A DNA stretch of 64,000 bases from the NCBI RefSeq assembly GCF_001902295.1, contig NZ_CP018335.1, positions 4,216,001 to 4,280,000 of the forward strand, in the 5' to 3' direction. The position numbers and the translations under genes were made by a program. The notes under the pieces were generated by a model, which saw nothing but the letters and a program-made list of their open reading frames with translations, had not been told where the DNA came from and ran no database searches. This stretch comes from Clostridium kluyveri. Its GTDB lineage: Bacteria; Bacillota; Clostridia; Clostridiales; Clostridiaceae. The number at the start of each line of letters is the position of its first letter. Within the stretch, counting starts at the first letter, position 1. Positions 27,772-36,617 of the stretch are shown piece after piece.

Positions 27772-27906
27772 AGAGGTTCAGATGGAGTTTTCTTGTGGAG
27801 AATATTTTCTCCACCTGAATCTTGGAAGAACTTATCTAAGCGCAAGCAGTACTTATCCCACACTTTAAAGAAGTTGGGGATTAGTTAATTCCAGCGTTTA
27901 GATAAA
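27772..27906 (+). repeat. Copy B of a dispersed structured repeat (candidate RNA element)
   Basis: Two-part fold. The first part is a hairpin from TTCAGATGGAG (27777-27787) with CTCCACCTGAA, which can also pair internally as GTGGAGAA/TTCTCCAC. The second is a long stem, TTATCTAAGCGC with GCGTTTAGATAA, enclosing ACTTATCCC / GGGGATTAGT and ACTTTAAAGAAGT. Very similar to 55026-55160 and, partly, to 1319-1404. It ends 26 bp before the acyltransferase start, in the same orientation. Confidence 0.75.
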
Positions 27907-27931
27907 ACATTACATAAATATGGGGTTTAAT

Positions 27932-28927
27932 ATGAATTTAAAAAATTGTAGAGAAAATTATTTTGATAATTTAAAATTATTATTAATTACTCTGGTAGTA
28001 ATTGGACATACCATAGAACCATTAATAAATTCACATTCAAATATTAAATTATTATATGTAGTTATATACTCTTTCCATATGCCTTTATTTGTTTTTATTT
28101 CAGGATATTTTTCAAAGGATATTAATAACGAAGAAAAGTTATTTTCCAAAATTACCAATATTTTTGTACCTTATGTTATTTTTCAATTATTATATTCTCT
28201 ATTTAATATTTACGTTTTAAAAGCAGAAAATTTTAAAATTACTTTAGTTTATCCTTATTGGATTACATGGTATCTTCTTTCTCTATTTATATGGAATCTT
28301 ATATTACCTTATTTTTGTAAAATTAAATATTCTATTATAATTTCACTTCTTATTTCTATATTATGTGGATATGACACTAACATTGGATATTATTTAAGTT
28401 TATCGAGGACTATAACATTTTTCCCTTATTTCTTAATGGGATACTTTACTGAAAAGCGTCATATAACTATCATTAGACAGTATATTGCAAAAAAATATGC
28501 GGTTTTAACTTTACTGGCTATTTTCCCCTTGTTATATTTAATAAATAATAAAATTAATTATAAATGGTTCTATGGAAGTCTCTCCTATTCACAATTAAAT
28601 AGCTCTGTATATCCAAATTATATTATTGATATAACTTTATATATATTAGCTATAATTATATCCATTTGTATATTGACACTAGTTCCAAATAAAAAATTCT
28701 TTTTTACTCATTTAGGTTCTAGAAGTATGACCGTATATGTATTTCACGGTTTTATTATAAAATTATTGCTTAAATATAACTTTTTTGATTACATAGAATC
28801 TTTCAGGACAGAAATATTTATTATTATACTTTCATTTTTTATTGTTATAATTCTCTCTTCCAAATATATCAATAAAATTGCCAGAGTAATAATTTATCCG
28901 AAAATATTAAAGCAAGCCACAAGATAG
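27932..28927 (+). CDS. Membrane acyltransferase (acyltransferase-3 / OafA-like family)
   Basis: 331 residues with about ten transmembrane helices. The N-terminal motif YFDNLKLLLITLVVIGHTIEP carries the conserved His used by acyltransferase-3 proteins, followed by SFHMPLFVFISGYF. Such enzymes O-acetylate cell-surface polysaccharides or sugars. The ATG at 27932 is favoured (GGGGTTT upstream); ATG 27920 is in frame. It is preceded by the structured repeat copy B and followed by a strong hairpin. It stands alone. Confidence 0.85.
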   Translation: MNLKNCRENYFDNLKLLLITLVVIGHTIEPLINSHSNIKLLYVVIYSFHMPLFVFISGYFSKDINNEEKLFSKITNIFVPYVIFQLLYSLFNIYVLKAENFKITLVYPYWITWYLLSLFIWNLILPYFCKIKYSIIISLLISILCGYDTNIGYYLSLSRTITFFPYFLMGYFTEKRHITIIRQYIAKKYAVLTLLAIFPLLYLINNKINYKWFYGSLSYSQLNSSVYPNYIIDITLYILAIIISICILTLVPNKKFFFTHLGSRSMTVYVFHGFIIKLLLKYNFFDYIESFRTEIFIIILSFFIVIILSSKYINKIARVIIYPKILKQATR

Positions 28928-28935
28928 TATTAAAT

Positions 28936-28973
28936 AACTTATACACCTAATTAAATAATTAAGTGTATAAGTT
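28936..28973 (+). terminator. Hairpin after the acyltransferase gene
   Basis: Perfect 11-bp inverted repeat AACTTATACAC / GTGTATAAGTT with an AT-rich loop. TTTTTTA follows after about 13 bases, so termination is plausible. Confidence 0.6.
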
Positions 28974-29093
28974 ACCATAGCAGTTTTTTAAAATACTACT
29001 ATACATTAAAATTATCATACTTGTAGATTAATTTACCTGCTCACAATTTTAAGAATATTTTCACTTCCAAATATATGAGTAGGGATTTTTGAC

Positions 29094-29288
29094 TTATCTT
29101 CGATTTTGCAATAAATCCACTGTTCCCAAGACAATATGGGCTAACCCAAATCCCAAAGCAGCTGTTTCTATCATAGGAACAATATCATTTTTATGCATTC
29201 TCCTATTTTTCAAATCCGATGCCCTTAATGCAACTGAACCTGCAGTGACTGCAGTACCTAACGCCGTCGTAATTAATCCATTTCTCAT
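29094..29288 (-). CDS. Small hydrophobic protein of unknown function
   Basis: 64 residues starting MRNGLITTALGTAVTAGSV, with an N-terminal hydrophobic Gly/Ala/Thr-rich segment, a basic middle (DLKNRRMHKND) and a second hydrophobic helix. AGGTGAT precedes the ATG at 29288. The two-helix pattern with conserved glycine resembles small spore- or membrane-associated clostridial proteins; no family is recognised. Confidence 0.55.
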   Translation of the reverse strand: MRNGLITTALGTAVTAGSVALRASDLKNRRMHKNDIVPMIETAALGFGLAHIVLGTVDLLQNRR

Positions 29289-29410
29289 ATTATCATCACC
29301 TATATTATTTTTTGTGTACATCTGTTCTTATTTTAACCAGTTATTAAATTTGTATTTAGATAATACAAATTTAAATTTTAAACATTCTAATCCATTGTAA
29401 ATTTGAAATA

Positions 29411-29442
29411 AAGCCCGTATCCCTATTAAAGGTACAGGCTTT
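29411..29442 (-). terminator. Terminator after the SASP gene
   Basis: AAGCCTGTACC / GGGATACGGGCTT hairpin on the minus strand followed by TATTT, just past the SASP stop. Confidence 0.75.
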
Positions 29443-29452
29443 TTATTAAATA

Positions 29453-29650
29453 TTACTTTAAACCTTGTTCATAAGCTTCAACCATTTTTTTAACCATATT
29501 TCCACCTATAGAACCAGCTTCCCTGGAAGTAAGATCTCCATTATAGCCATTTTTTAAATTTACTCCCACTTCTCTAGCTGATTCTATTTTAAATTGATTT
29601 AAAGCTTCTCTAGCTTCTGGTATTACTAATTTATTACTGTTATATGCCAT
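29453..29650 (-). CDS. Alpha/beta-type small acid-soluble spore protein
   Basis: 65-residue SASP that coats and protects spore DNA. It has the family pattern: LVIPEAREALNQFKIESAREVG, where the GPR protease cleavage site is expected around FKIESA, then the second conserved block LTSREAGSIGGNMVKKMVEAYEQ. The ATG at 29650 follows AAAGGAGTG. Expression is expected in the forespore under sigma-G, but a clear sigma-G promoter could not be read. Confidence 0.95.
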   Translation of the reverse strand: MAYNSNKLVIPEAREALNQFKIESAREVGVNLKNGYNGDLTSREAGSIGGNMVKKMVEAYEQGLK

Positions 29651-29897
29651 AATAAACACTCCTTTTATAGTGATTTTTACTGCTTATACTTAAAGTTTAT
29701 ACACTTTTATAAAAAATACTCTAGGCAATTGGATGGATATTTAGATATATGTGTAAATATGTTATGCATAGTCATTAAGAACTTTTGAAAAATTTAATTA
29801 TAAAAAATAAAGTGAAAAGTTCTTTATAAAAAAAGATAGCCATCACACTAAAAATATAGTATCCTTTTAGTTGTCAAATCAAAAAGGAGGATTGGCA

Positions 29898-31019
29898 ATG
29901 TATGACTATTTGATTGTTGGATCTGGTTTATTTGGATCAATATTTGCATATGAAGCTAATAAAAGAGGTAAAAAATGTCTCGTGATAGATAAACGTTCTC
30001 ATATTGGGGGTAATATATATACAGTACAAATAGAGGGAATTCAAGTACATCAGTATGGTGCACATATTTTCCACACAGATAGCAGGAAAGTGTGGGAATA
30101 CATGAATCAGTTTGCTGAATTTAACAGATACACCAACTCCCCTGTTGCTAGATATAAATCTGAACTCTATAACATGCCCTTTAATATGAATACATTTAAT
30201 AGAATTTGGGGAGTAATTACCCCATCACAGGCAAAAGCTAAAATTCAACAACAGATCGAGGAAGCTGGTATTATTGAACCTAAAAACCTTGAAGAACAGG
30301 CAATAAGTTTGGTTGGTAGAGATATCTACGAGAAATTAGTGAAAGGTTATACAGAGAAACAATGGGGACGCAGGGCAACAGAATTGCCAAATTTCATTAT
30401 AAAAAGGCTGCCAGTCCGTTTTACCTACGATAACAACTATTTTAATGATAGATATCAGGGAATACCCATCGGAGGTTATACACAGATCATTGAGAAAATG
30501 CTGGAAGGCATCCAGATTCATCTTGAGACTGATTTTTTTATGCAACGTGATAAACTGACATCTCTTGCAGATAAAATTGTTTTCACCGGAATGATTGATG
30601 AATATTACAAACATTGTTATGGAAAGCTTGAATATCGTTCTCTTCGTTTTGAAACAGAAATTTTAGATTGTGAGAATTATCAAGGTAACGCAGTTGTTAA
30701 CTTTACAGAATATGATGTTCCATATACCCGAATAATTGAACACAAGCATTTTGAATTTGGCTGTCAAAGTGGAAATTCTAATCCTAAGACAGTAATCACA
30801 AGGGAATATCCCGCCATATGGCATCATGGTGATACCCCGTATTACCCAATGAATGATGATAGAAATAACAAATTATACGCAAAGTACAAGGCATTAGCAG
30901 CTGCAGAAAATAAAGTTATATTTGGAGGACGTCTTGGGATGTATAGATACTTTGATATGCAAAATATTGTAGCAGAGGCTTTGATGTGCGTAGAAAATGA
31001 ACTATCTAAAAATATCTAG
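29898..31019 (+). CDS. glf: UDP-galactopyranose mutase
   Basis: FAD flavoenzyme that converts UDP-galactopyranose into UDP-galactofuranose for surface polysaccharides. The N-terminal dinucleotide motif is VGSGLFGSIFAYEANKRG, followed by the family block HQYGAHIFHTD and KGYTEKQWGR. 373 residues is the normal length. The ATG at 29898 follows AAGGAGG at 29883. No other galactofuran genes are adjacent, but the glycosyltransferase and PAP2 genes downstream on the opposite strand fit a surface-glycan locus. Confidence 0.95.
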   Translation: MYDYLIVGSGLFGSIFAYEANKRGKKCLVIDKRSHIGGNIYTVQIEGIQVHQYGAHIFHTDSRKVWEYMNQFAEFNRYTNSPVARYKSELYNMPFNMNTFNRIWGVITPSQAKAKIQQQIEEAGIIEPKNLEEQAISLVGRDIYEKLVKGYTEKQWGRRATELPNFIIKRLPVRFTYDNNYFNDRYQGIPIGGYTQIIEKMLEGIQIHLETDFFMQRDKLTSLADKIVFTGMIDEYYKHCYGKLEYRSLRFETEILDCENYQGNAVVNFTEYDVPYTRIIEHKHFEFGCQSGNSNPKTVITREYPAIWHHGDTPYYPMNDDRNNKLYAKYKALAAAENKVIFGGRLGMYRYFDMQNIVAEALMCVENELSKNI

Positions 31020-31021
31020 TA

Positions 31022-31061
31022 AGATGCATTGAAAGTTTAACCATAAAACCTTCGATGCATC
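31022..31061 (+). terminator. Hairpin after glf
   Basis: GATGCATTGAAAG / CCTTCGATGCATC inverted repeat just beyond the glf stop. No strong T-run follows. Confidence 0.5.
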
Positions 31062-31096
31062 CACAAACAATACTTATTAACAATATAGATCTCTTA

Positions 31097-32113
31097 TTAG
31101 TTAAATCCAAATATCCTTCTTGATAATGAATAAGCTAATAATATAATATTCTTTCCTACTAAGCCTTTAATTTGCACAAATAATCCCAGAAAGGATTTAT
31201 TTATTTCTTTATACAAATCCTTATTTTTAGAATTTAGATAATACCAAAGTTCCTTTTTTTTATTTAAACTTTTTTCTGTATTATCTTTTAATAATAGTAC
31301 CGTACTAACTGTCATCATCATTACTAAATATTTAATCATATATTTGCGCAACTTTTTACATTCTATAATCATTGGATTATAACAGTCAATAATTATTTTT
31401 GTTACCCTTATCTGTTGATCAATACGCTCAATCATTATTTTTTCATTAACTGATTGATCTTCTCTCCCAATAAAATATCTGTAAAGATCCACATTTATAT
31501 AATACATTGTTTTTACATAAGGCAACGGTTTATATACAAAAATATTGTCCACATAAAATGTATGTTTAGGAAGCTTTAAATTACATTTTTTAAGAATCTC
31601 TGTACGATAAATAACTGAGTGCATTAATATATTTTGACTGTTTTTAAGATGTCCTAAGTCATCCCATGTAAATATTTTTTCTTCCGGCATTGCACCTTTA
31701 TAATTAATACTTTTTGATTTATGCATATTTATATTCTCATACACATAATTTACAATAAGCATGTCCAATGTTTTGGAATTATTAATCATATTTTTTAATA
31801 TATCAAGTACTTTTTTCAAGCTATTTTTGTCAAACCAATCATCACTATCTAAAACTTTAAAATATATGCCCTTTGAATATTTAAGCCCTGTGTTTATTGC
31901 ATCACCATGACCACCATTTTCTTTATGTATTGTACGTATTATGTTAGGATATTTCTTCTCATATTCATCAGCAATTATTGAAGTATTATCACTAGAGCCA
32001 TCATCTACAATCAAAATTTCCAAATCCTCGTCTCCAATTAGCAACGATTCTATTGCTCTATCCATATAAGCTGCTGAATTGTAACAGGGTATTACTACAG
32101 TAAGAACTTTCAT
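31097..32113 (-). CDS. Family 2 glycosyltransferase
   Basis: 338-residue GT-A glycosyltransferase. TVVIPCYNSAAYMDRAIESL starts the nucleotide-binding domain, VDDGSSDNTS follows, and the metal-binding DxD-like motif is VLDSDDWF. The C-terminal part is alpha-helical and basic with a hydrophobic end. It begins at the base adjoining the PAP2 stop, so the two are an operon. The sugar donor is unknown. Confidence 0.9.
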   Translation of the reverse strand: MKVLTVVIPCYNSAAYMDRAIESLLIGDEDLEILIVDDGSSDNTSIIADEYEKKYPNIIRTIHKENGGHGDAINTGLKYSKGIYFKVLDSDDWFDKNSLKKVLDILKNMINNSKTLDMLIVNYVYENINMHKSKSINYKGAMPEEKIFTWDDLGHLKNSQNILMHSVIYRTEILKKCNLKLPKHTFYVDNIFVYKPLPYVKTMYYINVDLYRYFIGREDQSVNEKIMIERIDQQIRVTKIIIDCYNPMIIECKKLRKYMIKYLVMMMTVSTVLLLKDNTEKSLNKKKELWYYLNSKNKDLYKEINKSFLGLFVQIKGLVGKNIILLAYSLSRRIFGFN

Positions 32114-32773
32114 TTATACCTCCTGATTAATAAGCTTAAATGTTTTATAAAGTTGTAAATGTAAAGATAGCCTCCATGTTAATTCAGCCAACATAACTCC
32201 CCCTAAAACATCAATTATAACGTGCTGTTTTGTTGTTAATGTTGAAATACATATCATTATAGCCATAAATAAAGAAAAATATCGATACCAAGCAGGAATG
32301 CCCTTACAATTTCTTAAGCCAACAAAACAATACCAACTAACCAGACAATGAATCGACGGAAAAAGATTATCTGCTGCATCTATACTATATAAAAATTTAA
32401 GCATGTCCGAAAAAATATCTGGCGTGATAATATTAGGTCTTATATTAGTTGTAGGAAAATTTATATATATAATACCACATATTAATTTTCCCAATAAATC
32501 TGCCGTTAAAAAACGATAGCAATGTTCTTTATTTATGTTACTAATTAATATATAATTAACAATCCAAAAAAGATAGCCTCCAAAGTAAACCAATACAAAT
32601 ATCGGAACCACTGGAATCCTGTCATCATAGTATGAGGTTAAATTATGAAAAACTCTATGTTTATAAAACAATCGTGCTCCTAAATATATAGCGAAATTAA
32701 AAAATACACATACAATTAAAGGTTTAATAGAATACTTTGGTATATAGTTATATATTCGTTTTATTATTTTCAT
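32114..32773 (-). CDS. PAP2-superfamily membrane phosphatase / transferase
   Basis: 219 residues with about six helices. The PAP2 phosphatase motifs are recognisable: PSIHCLVSW (the PSGH-like motif) and TTKQHVIIDVLGG (the third motif with catalytic His and Asp). Likely acts on a polyprenyl- or glycerol-lipid phosphate at the membrane, alongside the coupled glycosyltransferase. The membrane topology resembles inositol-phosphorylceramide-synthase-like PAP2 proteins. Confidence 0.85.
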   Translation of the reverse strand: MKIIKRIYNYIPKYSIKPLIVCVFFNFAIYLGARLFYKHRVFHNLTSYYDDRIPVVPIFVLVYFGGYLFWIVNYILISNINKEHCYRFLTADLLGKLICGIIYINFPTTNIRPNIITPDIFSDMLKFLYSIDAADNLFPSIHCLVSWYCFVGLRNCKGIPAWYRYFSLFMAIMICISTLTTKQHVIIDVLGGVMLAELTWRLSLHLQLYKTFKLINQEV

Positions 32774-32862
32774 CTTTTTCCCCTAAGTTATTTTAAGTAT
32801 AATATTTTAAGTGATATCAAGTCAATATATTAGTGTTGTTTTATAAAAAATTCTGCCTATCA

Positions 32863-33136
32863 TTACTTATTTTTAACTAAATAAATGTTAAAATGCTTTT
32901 CTACAACATCAGATTTAATACCTCTTGTCCATAAGTATTCCAATCTTTTTGAAGCTGTTTTGACTTAAATCTTCCAAGTTCTAATTGAAATTTAATCCAT
33001 TCAAAAGGTTTATATAAATTATTAGATATATCTACAAAACAATATCCTGTAATTGTATTATATATTCTAATTATACCATCTCTATTTCTCTTTGCTTATA
33101 CTCTTTAATAATTTGTTTTTTACTCGTACCATCCAT
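32863..33136 (-). pseudogene. Frameshifted GIY-YIG-like nuclease remnant
   Basis: ATG 33136 is preceded by GTGAGGTG and encodes MDGTSKKQIIKEYKQREIE before a frame change. The text then continues in another frame as GIIRIYNTITGYCFVDISNN, KPFEWIKFQLELGRFKSKQL and QKDWNTYGQEV, and shifts again to KSDVVEKHFNIYL. This matches the short GIY-YIG-type clostridial proteins that start with KEIIKEYK and carry a DW-x-YG segment. At least two frameshifts make it a pseudogene. Confidence 0.55.
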
Positions 33137-33196
33137 TATGTTCACCTCACAATTTTTATACTATTATTACTTATATCTAAAAATCCATATATAATT

Positions 33197-33427
33197 TTAA
33201 TTATCATTTATCATCATTTCGATTTCTCTTACAAAAGCACTTGTCTTTATATTTAAGTTTTCACAAATTTTAAAAATAACATTCAAAGTTGGCTTCCTCT
33301 TTTCTCTTTCCAGTAAACTTATGTAAGTTCTGTCAAGTTCACATCTATAAGCCAGTTCTTCCTGTGACAGTCCACATTTCAATCTATTGTTTTTTAAAAT
33401 TATAGCAAGAGCTTTTTCTAAAGTCAT
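33197..33427 (-). CDS. XRE-family helix-turn-helix regulator
   Basis: 76-residue Cro/CI-type HTH protein: LRLCGLSQEELAYRCELDRTYISLLEREKRKPTLNVIFKIC, read here as LKCGLSQEELAYRC then DRTYISLLEREKRKPT. The start at 33427 follows GAGGTGAAA. It has no effector domain. Possible target genes are the neighbouring Spo0E-like gene or itself. Confidence 0.85.
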   Translation of the reverse strand: MTLEKALAIILKNNRLKCGLSQEELAYRCELDRTYISLLEREKRKPTLNVIFKICENLNIKTSAFVREIEMMINDN

Positions 33428-33573
33428 AAATTTCACCTCTTGCATATAATTTTCAAAGAATTTTTATAAACATTCTACGGACTATAGTCTTCAAAGAAGA
33501 TATTTATGTTATAATTAAATGAAGATTTAAAGAACTAAATGTAGTACAAATTAGTATACAAATGGGAGGTAAT

Positions 33574-33783
33574 ATGCTTAAAGAAAAGATGGAAGAATTA
33601 AGAGAGAAACTATATTTTCTGATTACAGAAAAGGCTGAGTATAATCAAATATTAAAGGTAAGTCAGGAATTAGATAATTGCATAAATGAGTTTACCCATA
33701 GAATGCCATATGATATAAATAGTAAAATTATAAAAAAGCTGCACAAAAATAAACCAAACAAATCAAAAATTCAAACTTATTGA
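33574..33783 (+). CDS. Spo0E-like aspartyl-phosphate phosphatase
   Basis: 69-residue Spo0E-family protein with the signature SQELDNCINEF. Family members dephosphorylate Spo0A~P and so restrain sporulation. The N-terminal helix (KEKMEELREKLYFLI) and the central SQELD motif match. The ATG at 33574 follows GGGAGGT. Divergent from the XRE gene; possibly regulated by it. Confidence 0.85.
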   Translation: MLKEKMEELREKLYFLITEKAEYNQILKVSQELDNCINEFTHRMPYDINSKIIKKLHKNKPNKSKIQTY

Positions 33784-34207
33784 TATTATTTACACTTATT
33801 ATAAATTCCAAGTAAATATGAATTATACTATATTAGTTGTAAATAACAATATTATAAATAAACGCAAAACTATATGAAAAAATCACACAGCCTTTATTTT
33901 TTATTTATTTGAAACTAAGTTATTATTTTTAGGCCCTACAGCGAATATTACTCTATCTATTTGATAATTAGGTATTTCAAAGCAACCTTCCATAAGGAAG
34001 ACAAAAGAGGAATTTGAACCATTAAAATTCGCTATCCATTGATACTACTTGATCCAAGCAATATTTAAAGCAAAATTACTACAATTATTGATTTCGAAAT
34101 AATCTTTGCATATTTTTGAGCCTTGGCTTCATAAGTTAATCCTAAATGTGATTCCCTATTTTGTTTTGTTAAGTCCATATAATTATCTCTTAAGCCCCTA
34201 AATAAAC
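33784..34207. other. Region left of the IS3 element with no clear gene
   Basis: I see no open frame of more than about 40 codons with a ribosome site and no tRNA. Possible degenerate sequence upstream of the IS3 insertion; the N-terminal part of the integrase remnant on the other side was not recognised here. Confidence 0.4.
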
Positions 34208-35549
34208 TTGGACAATTATATCTATATTTATTATAATATAGAAAGTGATTGGAGGCAAACTATGAAAGGAAAAAGTTATACAAAAGAATTAAAAGAAGAG
34301 GTATTAAGAGAAGTGAAAGAAGTAGGAAATGTTTCACTGGTATCAAGAAGGCATGGGATCTCAAAATCAACTATATTTACGTGGATAAAGAATTCTAAGG
34401 ATGAGATTAAAGTTAAGCCTGGTAGAAAAGCTTTGGTTGAGGGAGAAAAAGAACTTGAAAATGAGTTAACAGAAGTAACAAAAGAGAATGATCATCTAAA
34501 AAAATTGTTAGGAGAAAAAGATTTAGAAGTAGCAATTCTTAGAGACTTAATAAAAAAATCAAACCCTCAATTAAAGAAAAAGTAGAAATAGCTAAAAAAT
34601 ATATAGATCAAGGATACAATGCAGTATTTGTACTTAAAGTAGTTAAACTCGGAAGATCAACATATTACTATAATTTAAGCGTAGAAGGCAAAGAAAAGGC
34701 TAGACCTAAAGGTGGAAAGCCAAAAGGATACAGTATAAACGTAGATGGTGAGAAAGTATGCGATGATCAGATTAAGGAATTTATTTTGGAGGCCATTGAT
34801 GGGGATGCTATTAACTATGGATATAGAAAAATAACTTACCATCTAAGAAAATATTATAATCTTGTGATTAATCACAAGAAGGTTTATCGGCTTTGCAAAG
34901 AGCTCAGAATACTTAAAGACCAGAGAATAATTAAAGCTAAAATAAAGAGAACTATTGCAGTTAACAGAACTATAACAGGCTCAAATCAACTATGGGAAAT
35001 GGATATAAAATATGGCTACATAGAAGGTGAAGATAAGTTCTTCTACTTACTAAATTTAATTGATATCTTTGATAGGAGCATTATAGATTACCACATGGGT
35101 TTACACTGTGAGGCTAAAGATGCTACAGCACTACTGAGAAAGTGCTTAATAAGAAGAAACTTGTTTGAGGAAGGCTCTAAAAAGCCAGTAATAAGAACAG
35201 ACAACGGGCCTCAGTTTATAAGTCATAAATTTGATGAATGCTGTGAAGGACTTAAAACTGAACATGAGAGAATACCAGTGAAGACGCCAAATAAAAACGC
35301 ACATGTGGAATCATTTCACAGAATACTTGAGGATGAGTGTTTAAAAATTAATGAATTTCAAAGCTATGCGGAAGCATACAAAATAGTAAATGAATTTATG
35401 GAATTCTACAATAATAGGAGATTACATTCAAGTTTAAGATTTATGGCTCCACATGAATTTTATAACCTTTATTTTGGAGAAAACCTAACAAATATTCAAA
35501 TAAGGGTCTAAATTTAAAAGAAATGAAGAATTTATTAGATTCTGTCCAA
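34208..35549 (+). mobile_element. IS3-family insertion sequence (IS150-like) with 3-bp target duplication
   Basis: Terminal inverted repeats begin TTGGACA (34208-34214) and end TGTCCAA (35543-35549). The bases just outside are AAC at 34205-34207 and AAC at 35550-35552, a 3-bp target duplication of the size expected for IS3 elements. It encodes OrfA and OrfB linked by an A7 slippery run (34552-34558). The element looks complete and may be active. Confidence 0.85.
34262..35511 (+). CDS. IS3-family transposase OrfAB (programmed -1 frameshift)
   Basis: OrfA runs 34262-34585 (108 residues; HTH in LVSRRHGISKSTIFTWIKNS; C-terminal leucine-zipper-like coiled coil). A -1 slip on A-AAA-AAA at 34552-34558 fuses it to OrfB, which starts as IKPSIKEKVEIAKKY. 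OrfB carries an HTH_21-like segment (NYGYRKITYHLRK) and the catalytic triad: Asp in LWEMDIKYGY, Asp in RTDNGPQF, Glu in HVESFHRILEDEC. OrfA follows GGAGG. No internal stop interrupts OrfB, so the transposase should be functional. Confidence 0.88.
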
Positions 35550-35795
35550 AACGAGGGGGTTAATCCGGTAAAAATTCCTGGACAAATAGCTTATCTAAAA
35601 GGAAAAAATTCTGATGAAATTGAAGTATTTACTTCAAATGAAAGAAACAACATACTTAACTATTTATATAAAATTAATAGCAGAATAGCTGGCATGGCTT
35701 ATTTAGGATTTTCTCTTGGTATGCGTGAAGGGGAAATATTGGCCTTGAGCTGGCACGACGTTGATACTAAAAATAGAATTTTACATAGTTATTAA
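35550..35795 (+). pseudogene. Phage/ICE-type integrase fragment next to the IS3
   Basis: Encodes NPVKIPGQIAYLKGKN, then ERNNILNYLYK, IAGMAYLGFSLGMREGEILALSWHDVDTKN before a stop at 35795. This is the middle of a tyrosine integrase (end of the core-binding domain and Arg I region GMREGEILALSW); the rest of the catalytic domain is missing. The IS3 inserted at its 5' side. A relic of an integrated element. Confidence 0.7.
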
Positions 35796-35910
35796 TATAT
35801 AAAATTCTACTATAAACAACTATAGAAGTAATGATAACTATATCTATGAAACTTTATATTTAAATTAATCATTGTAATAAATTGTACAATAAAACATGTG
35901 ATTTCTAGTG

Positions 35911-35938
35911 AGTGGTTCAGCAAATTTCGCCTCCACCA
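35911..35938 (+). other. tmRNA-3'-end-like sequence (possible att remnant)
   Basis: AGTGGTTCAGCAAATTTCGC followed by CTCCACCA looks like a degenerate T-arm plus acceptor and CCA of tmRNA (ssrA), a common integration site. It lies 115 bp from the integrase relic. The match outside CGCCTCCACCA is weak, so this is only a suggestion. Confidence 0.3.
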
Positions 35939-36034
35939 CTAAAACCACAATTATAATTGTACTAAAGAAATTTCAGTAGGTTTTTACTTTGTTATGGTAA
36001 GAATATAAGTTACCAAGAGGATCAATATATGTAC

Positions 36035-36061
36035 CTAAAAAAGGCATAATTGCCTTTTTAG
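36035..36061. terminator. Symmetrical hairpin
   Basis: CTAAAAAAGGCA / TGCCTTTTTAG stem with a 4-nt loop. On either strand it gives a stem followed by T-rich sequence, so it could terminate the hxlR-like transcript or the integrase remnant. Confidence 0.5.
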
Positions 36062-36157
36062 ATTACCTCATAAAATATAAAAGATACGACAGAACTGAAG
36101 CTAAAATTAGGTTACCTAAACTCTACAAATTAGAATTTGTTCTTACTCTATATCAAA

Positions 36158-36541
36158 TTACATGTTCGCATTATAATCACACTTTTGACATTGAGAAAGC
36201 GTATTTTCGTTGTCCTCAATATGATAAACACCAGACCACCTACAAATACTTTGCAAAATTGGAATTACAGACTGACCTTTCGAGGTCAATGAATATTCAA
36301 CTCTCGGAGGTATTTCATCATAAGACTGTCTTTTTATAATTTCATCTGCAATCAATTCCTTTAATGTTGCAGCCAGTACAGCATCTGTTATATTCGTCAT
36401 TTCCTTACGAATGGAACTATATCTCAAGGTTTCCTTTTCAGCTAAAACGCAGATTATTCTTGACTTCCACTTGCCACCAAAAACGGTTAATCCATACTCT
36501 AACGGACAACGAATATCTTTTTCTAATTTAGGTTTATACAT
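36158..36541 (-). CDS. HxlR-family transcriptional regulator
   Basis: 127-residue winged-helix regulator: DIRCPLEYGLTVFGGKWKSRIICVLAE, with the family Cys at residue 12, then the recognition helix ITDAVLAATLKELIADEII and the wing EIPPRVEYSLTSKGQSVIPIL. A cysteine-rich C terminus (CQKCDY) may help redox sensing. It is divergent from a small dimeric-barrel-like gene it probably controls, as HxlR proteins often do for electrophile/redox response genes. Confidence 0.9.
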   Translation of the reverse strand: MYKPKLEKDIRCPLEYGLTVFGGKWKSRIICVLAEKETLRYSSIRKEMTNITDAVLAATLKELIADEIIKRQSYDEIPPRVEYSLTSKGQSVIPILQSICRWSGVYHIEDNENTLSQCQKCDYNANM

Positions 36542-36617
36542 TGACTTTACTCCTTAATTTTTTAATCATAGTATATGACAATTCTTTGTAGAATAAAAGT
36601 TACTATGAAATTTATTA

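Larger units (their letters stand above)
35796..36157. other. Region between integrase relic and hxlR-like gene
   Basis: No gene recognised. Contains the tmRNA-3'-end-like string at 35911-35938 and the hairpin at 36035-36061. Otherwise AT-rich. Confidence 0.5.
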
